From JABWBD01 sp040768665 (lineage in GTDB: Bacteria; Planctomycetota; Planctomycetia; Pirellulales; Thermoguttaceae), in the NCBI GenBank assembly GCA_040768665.1, contig JAXGMN010000039.1, positions 62,001-126,000 on the forward strand: 64,000 nucleotides of DNA, given 5' to 3'. This document shows positions 42,953 through 52,083 of this stretch, one piece after another. The translations under genes were made by a program, and so were the position numbers. The notes under the pieces were generated by a model that was given only the letters and a program-made list of their open reading frames with translations, did not search any database and had not been told where the DNA came from. Each line of letters opens with the position of its first letter. The first letter of the stretch is position 1.

Positions 42953-44797
42953 CTAAAGCTCCCATCCCTCGATCACCGCCAGCGCCGTTTCGATTTTGCC
43001 AAACGGTGCGCTCACCTGGATCCCGGCAATTCGGTCGTGCACGCGCCGGACCGACTCCTGGGCGATGCGAATTCCCATGGCCATCTGCTCGTCGCGGCTG
43101 GTAATGGATGCCATCCGCTCCATGATCGCATCGGGGATCTCCACGCCGGGGACTTCGTTGTGCAGGAACATGGCATTTCGGTAGCTGGCCAGCGGCCAGA
43201 TGCCGGCAAGGATCGGGATTTCGTATTGTTGGACCTCGTCGAGAAACCGCAACAGCGCATCGGCATCGAAGACCGGCTGCGTAATGGCGAACTCAGCGCC
43301 GGCCTCGACCTTCCGGCGAAAGCGGTCGAGTTCCCGCTTGCGATCCAGGGCGGTCGGATCCAGGCCGACGCCGATGAAGGCCGACGTCTGCGGTTCGATC
43401 GACTGGCCGCCGAGGTCGACCCCGCAATTCAGCCGCTTCTGCACGCCGACCATACCGATCGAGTCGGTATCGAACACACCCGTGGCATGCGGATAATTGC
43501 CCAGCTTGGGAGGATCACCGGTAATGAACAGGATGTTATGGATGCCGGAGGCCGCACAGGCCAGCAGGTCGGCTTGCATCCCGATCAGATTCCTGTCGCG
43601 GCAACAGAAGTGGAGGATCACCTCGATGCCCACCGCCTGTTGGATCCGTTCGGCGACGATGAGCGGAGAGATCCGCGAACTGGCACGGGGACCGTCGGGG
43701 ATATTGATCGCATCGAGCCCGTGGCGATACAGGGCCTGCGACTTCTCGATTGTCGAACTGAGATCCCAGCCGCGGGGCGGCAGCAGCTCAACACTCGTAC
43801 ACCACTTCCGGTTCTTCAACCGCCACGCGAATCGGGACCGTTCGGTGATCGGAGTGGGTTCCTTCAGCTCCGCCGATTCCGCCGGCTTGCTGACCATCAC
43901 CCGGGCAACTCGCGACCGGGCCAGCGGCTTGACTGCCGCGGAGAGTTCCCGGATATGTTCCGGCGTAATCCCGCAGCAGCCGCCGACGGCGCTCACTCCC
44001 AGGCTGACATACTGTCGGGCGTACGTCGTCAAATACTCCGGCGAGCAGAAATAGATGTTGCGGTTCTCGACTTCGCGGGGCATCCCGGCGTTGGGCTGCA
44101 CGATAAGCGGCAAGGTCGTCAGGTGTACCGCCTTTTCAACCGCGCTGAGCAGCCCGTCCGGTCCGGTGCCGCAATTCATGCCCCACGCAATCGGCTGCGG
44201 ATAGTCGTCCGGAAAAGGAGCGAGCATACGCTCCACCGGCTCGCCGGAGACCGTCTCCGCGCGCTCGTGAAGTGCAAAGGACACCGCGAACGGAACCTCG
44301 GGCAACCGGCGCATGGCCGCGGCGCAGCGTTCGAGCGATTGACGGCTCGGCTGCGTCTCGAACAAGATGAAATCGGCGCCGCCGTCGATCAGGGCTTCCG
44401 CCTGCTCGGCAACCATTTCGTCGACCTGGCCGTCGTACTGCGGCTGGGGCGGCATCGGCCCGATCGAACCCGCAACCCAAACCGGTCGGCCCGCTTCGTC
44501 GGCAACTTCGCGGGCAATCCTTGCACCGGCGGTGCAGATTTCCCGCAGTCTCTCCGCCAGGCCGAACTTGCCCAGCGCGACGCGGTTGGCTCCGAATGTG
44601 TTCGTGGTAAGCACATCGGCCCCGGCCTCGCAGTAGTCGGCGTGGACCTGCCGGATCAGCTTGGCTTCCGACAAGCACAGTTCGTCGAAACAGCGATTGG
44701 TGAAGACGTGGTGTCGATAGAGTTCGGTGCCCATCGGGCCATCGAACACCAGCACTCCTGTGCGGAGGGCTTCCACAAACATCAGTCGGTCAGGCAT
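42953..44797 (-). CDS. Bifunctional homocysteine S-methyltransferase / methylenetetrahydrofolate reductase
   Basis: 614 aa from ATG 44797. N-terminal homocysteine methyltransferase barrel (about 5-295): VLVFDGPMGTELYR, TNTFGANRVALGKFG, and zinc cysteines in GMNCGTGPDG and VGGCCGITPEH. C-terminal MTHFR barrel (about 330-610): CTSVELLPPRGWD, ILHFCCRDRNLIGMQ, ITGDPPKLGNYPHATGVFD and AITQPVFDADALL. This two-domain form is known from Bacillus YitJ. It would couple methyl transfer to homocysteine with folate reduction for methionine synthesis. No strong Shine-Dalgarno is visible. Confidence 0.95.
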   Translation of the reverse strand: MPDRLMFVEALRTGVLVFDGPMGTELYRHHVFTNRCFDELCLSEAKLIRQVHADYCEAGADVLTTNTFGANRVALGKFGLAERLREICTAGARIAREVADEAGRPVWVAGSIGPMPPQPQYDGQVDEMVAEQAEALIDGGADFILFETQPSRQSLERCAAAMRRLPEVPFAVSFALHERAETVSGEPVERMLAPFPDDYPQPIAWGMNCGTGPDGLLSAVEKAVHLTTLPLIVQPNAGMPREVENRNIYFCSPEYLTTYARQYVSLGVSAVGGCCGITPEHIRELSAAVKPLARSRVARVMVSKPAESAELKEPTPITERSRFAWRLKNRKWCTSVELLPPRGWDLSSTIEKSQALYRHGLDAINIPDGPRASSRISPLIVAERIQQAVGIEVILHFCCRDRNLIGMQADLLACAASGIHNILFITGDPPKLGNYPHATGVFDTDSIGMVGVQKRLNCGVDLGGQSIEPQTSAFIGVGLDPTALDRKRELDRFRRKVEAGAEFAITQPVFDADALLRFLDEVQQYEIPILAGIWPLASYRNAMFLHNEVPGVEIPDAIMERMASITSRDEQMAMGIRIAQESVRRVHDRIAGIQVSAPFGKIETALAVIEGWEL

Positions 44798-45076
44798 GAG
44801 AAAAAGCGAATATCCAATCCTGTTGGGGGGTGGGGCTACGAGTCGCGCAAATGATCCTTCAGCTTGCCGGCTGATACGGAATCCCAAACGCACGCCGATC
44901 GCGATTGGGTTTGTCGGAACCGGGTATTCTCCGGTATCCGTACCCCGTTTTCAAGAGAAGTAACGATCTTGAGGTCCGCACGCATCCATCGACTGTCCAA
45001 ACGGCGGCTTGCCCATCGGCTGTCTCCTGCCTAAACTGGCCGACAGCGACAACCTCCGCCCCCTCGGAGCGTCCCA

Positions 45077-46399
45077 ATGCAACGCCCGATGGTCTGCTCT
45101 CGCCGTCGATTCCTGCACGCATCCGCCGCGGCCCTTTGGGGCGCTGCCTGCCTCCGGCCATCGATAGCCGGCGAGGTCCCTACGGATTTGCCACTGATGG
45201 TGGGTACCGGCAGGGCCGAAATCACTCCGCCGCTTGAGGTCAGCATCCTGATGTCGTCCGGCCAAAAGCTTTGGGAGCCGTTTCGAGGAGTCCGCCTGCC
45301 GCTCTATGCCCGAGCCGTCGTCATCCAGCGCGACGAGCGGATCGTCGCGCTGGTTGCACTCGATCTGATCGGACTGGCCGGCGAAGCGGTGGGCGGAATG
45401 GCCCGCTTTCGAGAGTGGATTGTCGCCGCAGCCGGCGGCGCTGTATCCGCCGACGATCTGGTTCTTGCGTCGAGCCACACGCACTCCGCGCCGGAGTCGA
45501 TCGCGCTGACCGATCTGAAGGACACCGAGCCGTTTCAGCGATGGACCCGGCGGCTTGCGGAGCAGATCGGATCGGCAATCCGAACCGCGGCGGGTAATCT
45601 TCGGCCCTGCCGGCTGGCCGTGGCCGAGCAGCCGGCGCCCGGGATGAACGTGAACCGCCGGGTGAAGACGAAACGGGGAATCGGCCACGCCTGGGGGGAA
45701 CTCTCGCCGGAGCAGGTGATTGGTCCGGAAGGGCCCCACGACGAGTCTGTCCGAGTGGCCGCCTTTCTCGACGCCCGCGACGAGCCGATCGCGATTCTCG
45801 TCAACGCCACGGCCCATCCGGTGCTCGAGATGTGCTTGCCCGACGTCTCGCCCGACTATCCGGGCGAGATGGCAATCGTGCTGGAGAATCGCTATCCCTC
45901 GGCCAGCGCTCTGTTTCTGCAGGGTGCCTGCGGCAATATCAACCCGCCGAAAATGGAGCGTTGTCCGGAAAACGCTCGTATTTACGGACGGAAACTCGCC
46001 GGTTTTGTCGACGCGGCGATGCGCAAGCTTCATCCGGCCGGGGGCGATCGCCTGGCCCTCGGCTGGAAACCGGTGGAACTGCCGACTCGCACGCTGGACG
46101 ACACGCCCGCAGCGGAGCCCTTGAAGACGAGAGTCGGCGCTTTGCGAATCGGTCAGGCGGGCTTCGTCCTTTTGCCGGGCGAGCCGTTTTTGGAGATCGC
46201 GGTCGACATTTGCGAGAAGTCTCCGCTGGGGTTTACGGCCGTGGTCGGTTACGCCGACGACTACATCGGCTACATCCCAACGGACCGAGCCTTCGACCAT
46301 GGCGGTTATGAAGTCCGCGCGGGCCTGTGGTCCAGGGTTGGCCGCGGCAGCGCGGCGATCGTTCGCGATGCCGCAATCGAGTTGCTCGAGCGGGGCTGA
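45077..46399 (+). CDS. Tat-exported neutral/alkaline ceramidase-like hydrolase
   Basis: 440 aa. Twin-arginine signal CSRRRFLHASAAALWGAA. The mature part resembles the N-terminal zinc-amidase domain of neutral ceramidase: GTGRAEITPPLEV, FRGVRLPLYARAVVIQ, DLVLASSHTHSAPES (HTH metal motif), INATAHPV-like VNATAHPVLEM, FLQGACGNINPP and GYADDYIGYIPT. Domains beyond the catalytic region are absent, as in many planctomycete homologues of unknown substrate. Periplasmic amide or ester hydrolysis is likely. Confidence 0.9.
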   Translation: MQRPMVCSRRRFLHASAAALWGAACLRPSIAGEVPTDLPLMVGTGRAEITPPLEVSILMSSGQKLWEPFRGVRLPLYARAVVIQRDERIVALVALDLIGLAGEAVGGMARFREWIVAAAGGAVSADDLVLASSHTHSAPESIALTDLKDTEPFQRWTRRLAEQIGSAIRTAAGNLRPCRLAVAEQPAPGMNVNRRVKTKRGIGHAWGELSPEQVIGPEGPHDESVRVAAFLDARDEPIAILVNATAHPVLEMCLPDVSPDYPGEMAIVLENRYPSASALFLQGACGNINPPKMERCPENARIYGRKLAGFVDAAMRKLHPAGGDRLALGWKPVELPTRTLDDTPAAEPLKTRVGALRIGQAGFVLLPGEPFLEIAVDICEKSPLGFTAVVGYADDYIGYIPTDRAFDHGGYEVRAGLWSRVGRGSAAIVRDAAIELLERG

Positions 46400-46420
46400 A
46401 GGACGCCACCCGTCCGCAGT

Positions 46421-46678
46421 TCATGCCGCCATCTTCGCCCGAATGCGGCGTTTCAACTCACGTGAAACGATCAGCGATGCCGCTTCGGGGTGGAGTCGAA
46501 GCGTCTGCAGCACCAGTTCGAGTTGGTCCGCCGGACTGAGCGCCAAGTCCAGAAACAGGTGGCGACGTCCTCGAATCTCGCATCCGCCACCTCCTCCTCC
46601 GAGCCACTCTTGCCGGACGTGGTACCCTAACTGCCCGGCCACCGCAAGCGCTTCCTGCAGCAAATCGACTGTATGCAT
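46421..46678 (-). CDS. Small conserved-type protein of unknown function
   Basis: 85 aa from ATG 46678, GGAG about 9 bp upstream. Sequence TVDLLQEALAVAGQLGYHVRQEWLGGGGGGCEIRG-type start, then RRHLFLDLALSPADQLELVLQTLRLHP. The mix of amphipathic helices and a Gly-run loop suggests a small soluble alpha/beta protein. No catalytic motif. The longer reading to 46912 includes unlikely sequence. Convergent with the ceramidase-like gene (21 bp between stops). Confidence 0.7.
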   Translation of the reverse strand: MHTVDLLQEALAVAGQLGYHVRQEWLGGGGGGCEIRGRRHLFLDLALSPADQLELVLQTLRLHPEAASLIVSRELKRRIRAKMAA

Positions 46679-46932
46679 CCCAGTTTCTCCAGTTCGCCGA
46701 CGTCCTTGAGGGCCAACTACCGGCCGGATTATAGCCGCTTGGGTTTCAGTTGCCGAGGCAGGTTCGACGATAGGGTCCTGTGAGGCTAACTTCTTCTGCC
46801 ACTTTGAGTTAAGCCGCGAACTTACGGCAAGGCAGCGAGAAGAGCCGAGGCGCGGAAAGCAGGTCAAGTTGGTGCCCGGCGCGGAAGTCTGCCGGTCGCG
46901 AGTTCCAGCCAAGCACAGGGGAGTAAGCAGCC

Positions 46933-47778
46933 GTGATCGGTAGCAGTGGAGAAAACCTGAGTCTTCAGCAGCAGGTGGAGTTTCTGGAACAGAAGCTCGC
47001 TCAGGCGCAGAAGATGGCGGCGTTAGGTGAGTTGGTCAGCACCACCACCCATGAATTCAACAATGTGTTGATGACCATCATCAACTACGCCAAGATGGGG
47101 CTGCGTCACAAAGACATTGCGACCCGAGAGAAAGCCTTCGAGAAGATTCTCTCCGCCGGCAACCGCGCCGCCCGCATCACCAACAGTGTGCTGGGGATGG
47201 CCCGCAACCGCTCCACATCCCAGGAGCCGCTGAACCTGGTCCAGCTTGTAGAAGATACCCTGTTGCTGCTTGAGCGCGAGATGAACAAGTACCGCATCGC
47301 GGTGGAAAAGCAGTTTCAGCCGATCCCGGAGGCGGTCGTCAACGGCGGTCAGATGCAGCAAATCCTGCTCAACCTCCTCATCAACGCCCGCCAGGCAATG
47401 CCGAATGGCGGACGGCTGATCATCAAGCTTCTCTACGACCGGGAGGAAGAGATGATCGATCTGGTCATCCGCGACTTCGGCCGCGGGATCCCGGCGGAAG
47501 CACTCCCGCGGATCTTCGAGCCGTACTTCACCACCAAGAGCGGACCGGATGCGAGCGGAAAAGGCGGCACGGGCCTCGGCTTATCGAAGTGCCGCGAGAT
47601 CGTCGAGTCGCACCGGGGGCGGATCCGGGTCGACAGCACGGTCGGCAAAGGGACGGCTTTTACGATCAAACTGCCCACCGTGAACCATCGCGCGGGGCAG
47701 CATCCCCCAGCTACGGTCCCGATCGTTGCCCCGCCAATGCCGGCGGCCTATCCGCCGGGGGTCGGCACAGGGCGGTAA
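46933..47778 (+). CDS. Soluble histidine kinase (NtrB-like)
   Basis: 281 aa from GTG 46933, GGGGAG 9 bp upstream. Coiled coil LSLQQQVEFLEQKLAQAQKMAA runs into HisKA with TTHEFNNVLMTI (phospho-acceptor His) and a complete HATPase: LLNLLINARQAMPNGG, DFGRGIP, YFTTKSG, KGGTGLGLSKC. A short Pro-rich tail follows. There is no sensor or membrane segment, so input must come from a partner protein. No response regulator is adjacent. Confidence 0.95.
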   Translation: MIGSSGENLSLQQQVEFLEQKLAQAQKMAALGELVSTTTHEFNNVLMTIINYAKMGLRHKDIATREKAFEKILSAGNRAARITNSVLGMARNRSTSQEPLNLVQLVEDTLLLLEREMNKYRIAVEKQFQPIPEAVVNGGQMQQILLNLLINARQAMPNGGRLIIKLLYDREEEMIDLVIRDFGRGIPAEALPRIFEPYFTTKSGPDASGKGGTGLGLSKCREIVESHRGRIRVDSTVGKGTAFTIKLPTVNHRAGQHPPATVPIVAPPMPAAYPPGVGTGR

Positions 47779-47844
47779 CCCAGTCGAGAGTCCGGAAGTT
47801 CGGATAAGGCGTGCGGCAGATGATCGCATCCCCTCACGATTGCC

Positions 47845-47878
47845 ATCAGCCCGGCTGCTGGGAAGCAGCCGGGCTGAT
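47845..47878. terminator. Perfect 15-bp hairpin between convergent genes
   Basis: ATCAGCCCGGCTGCT and AGCAGCCGGGCTGAT with a GGGA loop, 67 bp past the histidine kinase stop and 30 bp from the lipoprotein stop. A likely bidirectional terminator without a marked U-run. Confidence 0.75.
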
Positions 47879-47907
47879 ATGCGGGTAAATTCTCATCTGC
47901 CGCTCGC

Positions 47908-48599
47908 CTAACGCGGCATCGTTGGAAACCGTGCAAGCAACTGGGCGATGATCGCTTGCTCGAGTGCGATGTCTCGCCCTTTCGGTATCCACCCCTCGTG
48001 GACCTCCAATTCGCCAATTGGATTAACCACTCGGGTGAGAGTGGTATCGTAGCGCAAGGTGGCATCGCCCGCGGTGGTCTGGTCGGGCTGTACGACATCT
48101 TCAAGCTCTTTGTATACCTGGACGTCGACCCGAAAGCACTGGTTGGCCGGAATCACGCGGACCACCGCGAACCGGCGGATCGATTGAAGCGTGCTCTCAA
48201 GCCTCTCATAGGCCGATGCCGAATCCCGCCGCCAGGGTTCAAGCAGCGTGGCGCCGGTCTCAGGCAGGGTATCGAGCCGGCCTTCGGTCAAGAGGTTGCC
48301 TACCAGGCGGACGGGCCGTTCCTCGGCGATCCGGAAGTAGTCGTCGACCACATCGACGACCGTCTCCCAGACGACCTCGTGATTCGAGACGGTCAGTAGT
48401 ACGGGGTTTTCGAAGGCCGGGGCGAAGGCGATGGGAGCTTGAGGTACCGGCGCCTGGATTACCGGGGGAGGTGCCTGCACGATCGGTGGTCCGATCGGCG
48501 TCGGGACCATCGGCCCCGAAACAACCGGCGCGCCGATATAGGGGCTCGCGCAGCCCGCCAGTCCGATCCCCACGCTCCAATCACGCCCAGCCAGCGCAT
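47908..48599 (-). CDS. Outer-surface lipoprotein of unknown function, 5' end apparently frameshifted
   Basis: The body reads continuously from 47908 up to a lipobox segment VGIGLAGCASPYIG near 48570, then a Pro/Val-rich linker, and a domain (NHEVVWETVVDVVDDYFRI, EERPVRLVGNLLTEGRL, RRFAVVRVIPANQCFRVDVQVYKELEDV) typical of planctomycete lipoproteins. In its own frame no good start precedes the lipobox. In the +1 frame, GGAG followed by ATG 48599 gives MRWLGVIGA, which would join VGIGLAGC if one base were added at about 48573-48576. So a one-base deletion or sequencing error is likely; the reading to 48699 is not a signal peptide. Confidence 0.72.
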
Positions 48600-48862
48600 T
48601 CCAACTCCGGATTATAAGGAGTGCGGTCGTGCCTTCCCAATTGGTGCGGCAGCTCTGTCCCAACCCGGAGTAAAAAAGGGGGGGCAGCGCCGCAAACAAT
48701 GGTGGGCCGGCGAGGGTGAAGATACAGAGTCTTGCGGAGCACTACCCTTTATCATCACCCTCGCTCGGCCCCGACCAAAGGGGCCCAAGTTTCCCAGGAA
48801 CGGCCCCCGATGGCAAGGCCAACTCGAAGAGGTCCTAACAAAGCCCCTGCCGAGCGGGTGCC

Positions 48863-48932
48863 AGCAGCCCGGCTGCCAACATCAAGTCCCATGCCTGAGT
48901 TACCGCGGCCCGATTGAGAGCAGCCGGGCTGC
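48863..48932. repeat. Inverted repeat sharing the AGCCCGGCTGC core
   Basis: GCAGCCCGGCTGC near 48863 and GCAGCCGGGCTGC near 48920-48932 around a 45-bp loop. Same stem core as the hairpins at 13650 and 47845. The gap 48700-49061 otherwise holds only the next repeat. Confidence 0.6.
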
Positions 48933-48956
48933 GTACGAACCGCAGTTTTGTTAAAA

Positions 48957-49050
48957 GCCCTAACAAATGGGGACAGGCACCTCGCCGGGGCGCGTATTGT
49001 GGGTGTCTTTCCAATGCTGGCTCGGAGCCAGTCCCCGTTTTGTTAGGGCC
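48957..49050. repeat. Type-A palindromic repeat, copy 3
   Basis: agccctaacaaatggggacaggca at the left and ctcggagccagtccccgttttgttagggcc at the right. A further pair gaggtcctaacaa (about 48829) and tgttaggacctc (about 49050-49062) brackets the region, ending at the stop of the next gene. Confidence 0.82.
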
Positions 49051-49061
49051 TGTTAGGACCT

Positions 49062-50747
49062 CTAAAACGGCGCTCCCATGCCGCCCAGGAACATGGGCAG
49101 CGCGCCCAGAATCTTGAGCACTCCCTGCTCCAGTTCAACGCGGGTCTTGGTTCCGTTGGGAATCGAGGTCGTCGTCACGATGATGTGGTCCTTCTTTTCG
49201 GATCCCTCGAGCATCTGAGCGACCAAGTCGGCAGTCGAACTGACCTGGTCGTCGTCGGTTGCCGCGCCGATTGCCTTGACCAGCGGAGTGACCGCGATCT
49301 TGAGCTGCATCGGGGGCACGGTCTTTTCGGGCGCGGCTTTCGACTTCTCGATCGCTTGCTTGAGCATGTCCCCGGCGTTTCGCCCGGCTGCGGCGTAGAG
49401 GCTCTGTTTTCCAATGCCTACGACGACATCCAGACGGTCGCCGACGAGGTCCTTGATCCCTTCGGCGCCTTTAAGCTCTTCCACGGGAATGCTCAACGTA
49501 TGGAACCGGACGTCCTGGAACGTCTCGGCGTCGAGCTTGATGGCCTCGGCCGCCTCCGGCTCATCCTTGATAACCTGCTTGACGAGCGACCTGAGAACTT
49601 CCTCGACCCGCTCGGGCTCGACGACATGCGCCCCCGCCACGGCAGTCAGCATATCGGGGCCGAGCCTGGCCGCCGCCCCCATGTCGAACTTGCCTCCCTC
49701 GATCGTTTTCTCGAGCACGGCCATGATCTCATTCAGCAGTTTCGTGGCAAGCGCCAGTTCCTCTTCGCTGAGTTCCTGTTCTTCGAGTTCTTCAAGGGCG
49801 TTTGCCTTGGCGGTCTCCAACTGCGTCTTGACCTGCTCAATGTCCTCCCGGGCGACCGTCGTGGCCATGCTGAGCGTGACGGCGGCTTCGGGAAGGAGAA
49901 ATCCGGTATAGCCGCTCTTCACTTCGTCGGCCTGCTTCATCTGCTTCGCCAGATCGGAGCCCTCGATGGCCGACATCTGGTACTCGAGGGCGCCAACGCC
50001 CGCCTTCTCGTCGATCTGGATTCCCACCACAAGCGAATCCAATTCATCGAGCATCTCACTGAACTGCTTCATTCCCTGTTCGAACGCCTTCTGGCGGAGT
50101 TGCTGATCCTCCTCGCTCTCATCCGGCTGCTGGGGCAGCCCCCGCTGAGCGCCCAACTGCATCATGCCCAGGATCATCTGCCGGAAGAAAGGCGGCACAT
50201 TCTTCACGGTCACGCGCACGCCGAGGTCATAATCCTTGGCCAGATTGCCCAACGTCTCGGCCGGATTTTCCGGCACGTCCCTGAAACCTTCGACAGTCGT
50301 CGTGACGAAGGCCCAGTCGCCGACTTGCTTGACATACAGCACCCGGCTTTCCGTCTCGAACTCGTAAACCCCTTCGCCGGCCTCGGCGGGATCCCCAATT
50401 GCCGGCTCGAGCGACTTCAAGAGCTTTTTCAGATCCGTGACCGGCACAAAGGCGTGCATCGGGAACTCCTGCCCGTTGGTGCGGATCAGGAATCCCCAGG
50501 GGCGCGACCTGTCGAGGCCTTCGAGGCCCTTGTTATCGGTGAAGCTGTTCACCGCCCCCTCGAGCATCATGGCAAGCGGGGGGCTGATGACCCGGAGGTC
50601 GCCGAGAATCTCGTCGTAGCCGGAAAGAGCAACGGCCACGACGGGCTTCATCGCCGATGGCTGAGCGGCAGATTCCTCGGCCGAATAGACACTCCTCGCC
50701 CCCAACAACAGGGTGGCGGCTAACACCGCCGACAGCGCCTTTCTCAC
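49062..50747 (-). CDS. Secreted planctomycete protein of unknown function
   Basis: 561 aa from GTG 50747 with AAGGAG at 8 bp. Signal peptide VRKALSAVLAATLLLGARSVYSA. The mature protein alternates beta-rich segments (VVAVALSGYDEILGDLRVIS, AFVPVTDLKKLLKSLEP, VYEFETESRVLYVKQVGDWAFV) with a highly acidic helical part (about 400-430; LEELEEQELSEEELALATKLLNEI). It lacks catalytic motifs I know. It may be a periplasmic structural or binding protein. The 500 bp upstream hold only a type-A repeat. Confidence 0.8.
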   Translation of the reverse strand: MRKALSAVLAATLLLGARSVYSAEESAAQPSAMKPVVAVALSGYDEILGDLRVISPPLAMMLEGAVNSFTDNKGLEGLDRSRPWGFLIRTNGQEFPMHAFVPVTDLKKLLKSLEPAIGDPAEAGEGVYEFETESRVLYVKQVGDWAFVTTTVEGFRDVPENPAETLGNLAKDYDLGVRVTVKNVPPFFRQMILGMMQLGAQRGLPQQPDESEEDQQLRQKAFEQGMKQFSEMLDELDSLVVGIQIDEKAGVGALEYQMSAIEGSDLAKQMKQADEVKSGYTGFLLPEAAVTLSMATTVAREDIEQVKTQLETAKANALEELEEQELSEEELALATKLLNEIMAVLEKTIEGGKFDMGAAARLGPDMLTAVAGAHVVEPERVEEVLRSLVKQVIKDEPEAAEAIKLDAETFQDVRFHTLSIPVEELKGAEGIKDLVGDRLDVVVGIGKQSLYAAAGRNAGDMLKQAIEKSKAAPEKTVPPMQLKIAVTPLVKAIGAATDDDQVSSTADLVAQMLEGSEKKDHIIVTTTSIPNGTKTRVELEQGVLKILGALPMFLGGMGAPF

Positions 50748-50933
50748 GATCTGAACTCCTTTGCAGCAAAGGCCAAATCCTGGCGATTGACGGCACGGCG
50801 CCGCCAGAATTCGCCAGGGGGGACTTCCCCCGGAGTGGAAGTTTACCTGAAAACGGCAGTGGCGAATAGGAGATCCCATCCGACGTGGTTCAGAAACTGC
50901 GTCGTCGCAGGCGGGTCCCGGGCGTGAGAGACC

Positions 50934-51021
50934 GCTGAAAACGGGGACTGGCTCCGCAACCGGTGGTGGCTTGATTTGACGACGGGCACAAGATGTTGTG
51001 GTGCCTGTCCCCTTTTTCAGC
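50934..51021. repeat. Type-A palindromic repeat, copy 4
   Basis: GCTGAAAACGGGGAC (from 50934) and GTCCCCTTTTTCAGC (to 51021), with ggctccgcaacc and gtggtgcctg inside. Between the secreted-protein gene and nagB. Confidence 0.85.
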
Positions 51022-51248
51022 AGTCTCATCAAACGGGACCTTCGCCGTCTTTTCAAGCGTCATCGGACACTGTGCGTCGGCCTTACCTTCCCCCCACACT
51101 CCAGCCGACCTCCGGGGCCTGAAAGGCCTGCCGGCAGAGACGGCTCCGGCATATTGACACCCTTCCGCCAACGGAACAAACTAGAGTGCTTCTTGAGGGG
51201 CATCTCGAGGTTCGTCCGGCTGGTTCTTTCAGGTCAGGTGAGGGTCGC

Positions 51249-52034
51249 ATGCAGATTATCATTAGCGAAACGTATGAAGAGCTGAGCAAGGCCGCTGCCA
51301 AGGTCGTGGCGAAGACGATCAACTCGAAACCGAACGCAGTGCTCGGGCTGGCGACGGGCTCCACGCCGCTGGCGCTCTACAAGGAACTCATCCGCATGCA
51401 CAAGGAGGACGGGCTCGACTTCTCGCAGGTGACCACCTTCAATCTCGACGAGTATGTAGGTCTGCCGAAGACGCACTACCAGAGCTACCACTACTTCATG
51501 CACGAGAATCTTTTCAAGCACATCAATATCCCTCAGCAGAACATCTATATCCCCTCCGGCACGACCGACAACTACGAAGCATTCTGCGACTGGTACGAGC
51601 AGCGAATCAAGCAGTGCGGCGGCATCGACCTTCAGGTGCTCGGCATCGGTTCCGACGGCCACATCGCCTTTAACGAACCCTCCAGTTCGCTCGGTTCTCG
51701 CACCCGCATCAAGACCCTTGCGAAGCAGACGATCCAGGACAACGCCCGGTTCTTCGAAAAGACGGAAGATGTTCCGATCTACGCGATCACGATGGGCGTG
51801 GGCACGATCATGGAGGCCCGCACGATCATTCTCCTGGCCTCCGGCAAGAGCAAAGCGCCCGCCATTGCCGGAGCCGTCGAAGGACCCGTGACAAGCATGA
51901 ACACGGCCAGCGCCCTGCAACTGCACCCCGACGCGATCTTCTTCCTCGATCCGGATGCCGCCGGCGAGTTGAAGATGATCGAGTATTACCAGTGGATTCA
52001 GAAGAAGGCTCCGAGTTTTCCCCGGGGCAACTGA
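51249..52034 (+). CDS. nagB: Glucosamine-6-phosphate deaminase
   Basis: 261 aa from ATG 51249. Family motifs: VLGLATGSTPLALYKELI, TTFNLDEYVGL (catalytic Asp), GIGSDGHIAFNEPSSSLGS (catalytic His and Glu) and EGPVTSMNTASALQLH. It converts GlcN6P to fructose-6-phosphate and ammonia. The earlier TTG at 51186 lacks family sequence. It is followed 49 bp later by a GlmU-like gene, making a small amino-sugar operon. Confidence 0.96.
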   Translation: MQIIISETYEELSKAAAKVVAKTINSKPNAVLGLATGSTPLALYKELIRMHKEDGLDFSQVTTFNLDEYVGLPKTHYQSYHYFMHENLFKHINIPQQNIYIPSGTTDNYEAFCDWYEQRIKQCGGIDLQVLGIGSDGHIAFNEPSSSLGSRTRIKTLAKQTIQDNARFFEKTEDVPIYAITMGVGTIMEARTIILLASGKSKAPAIAGAVEGPVTSMNTASALQLHPDAIFFLDPDAAGELKMIEYYQWIQKKAPSFPRGN

Positions 52035-52083
52035 ATCGTCGAACCCCACGCGCCCTGCATTGCACCAAGCGAGGAATTGACTG

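Noticed and set aside
42938..44854. 638-codon plus-strand open frame
   Set aside because: Antisense to the YitJ-like gene, which has all family motifs.
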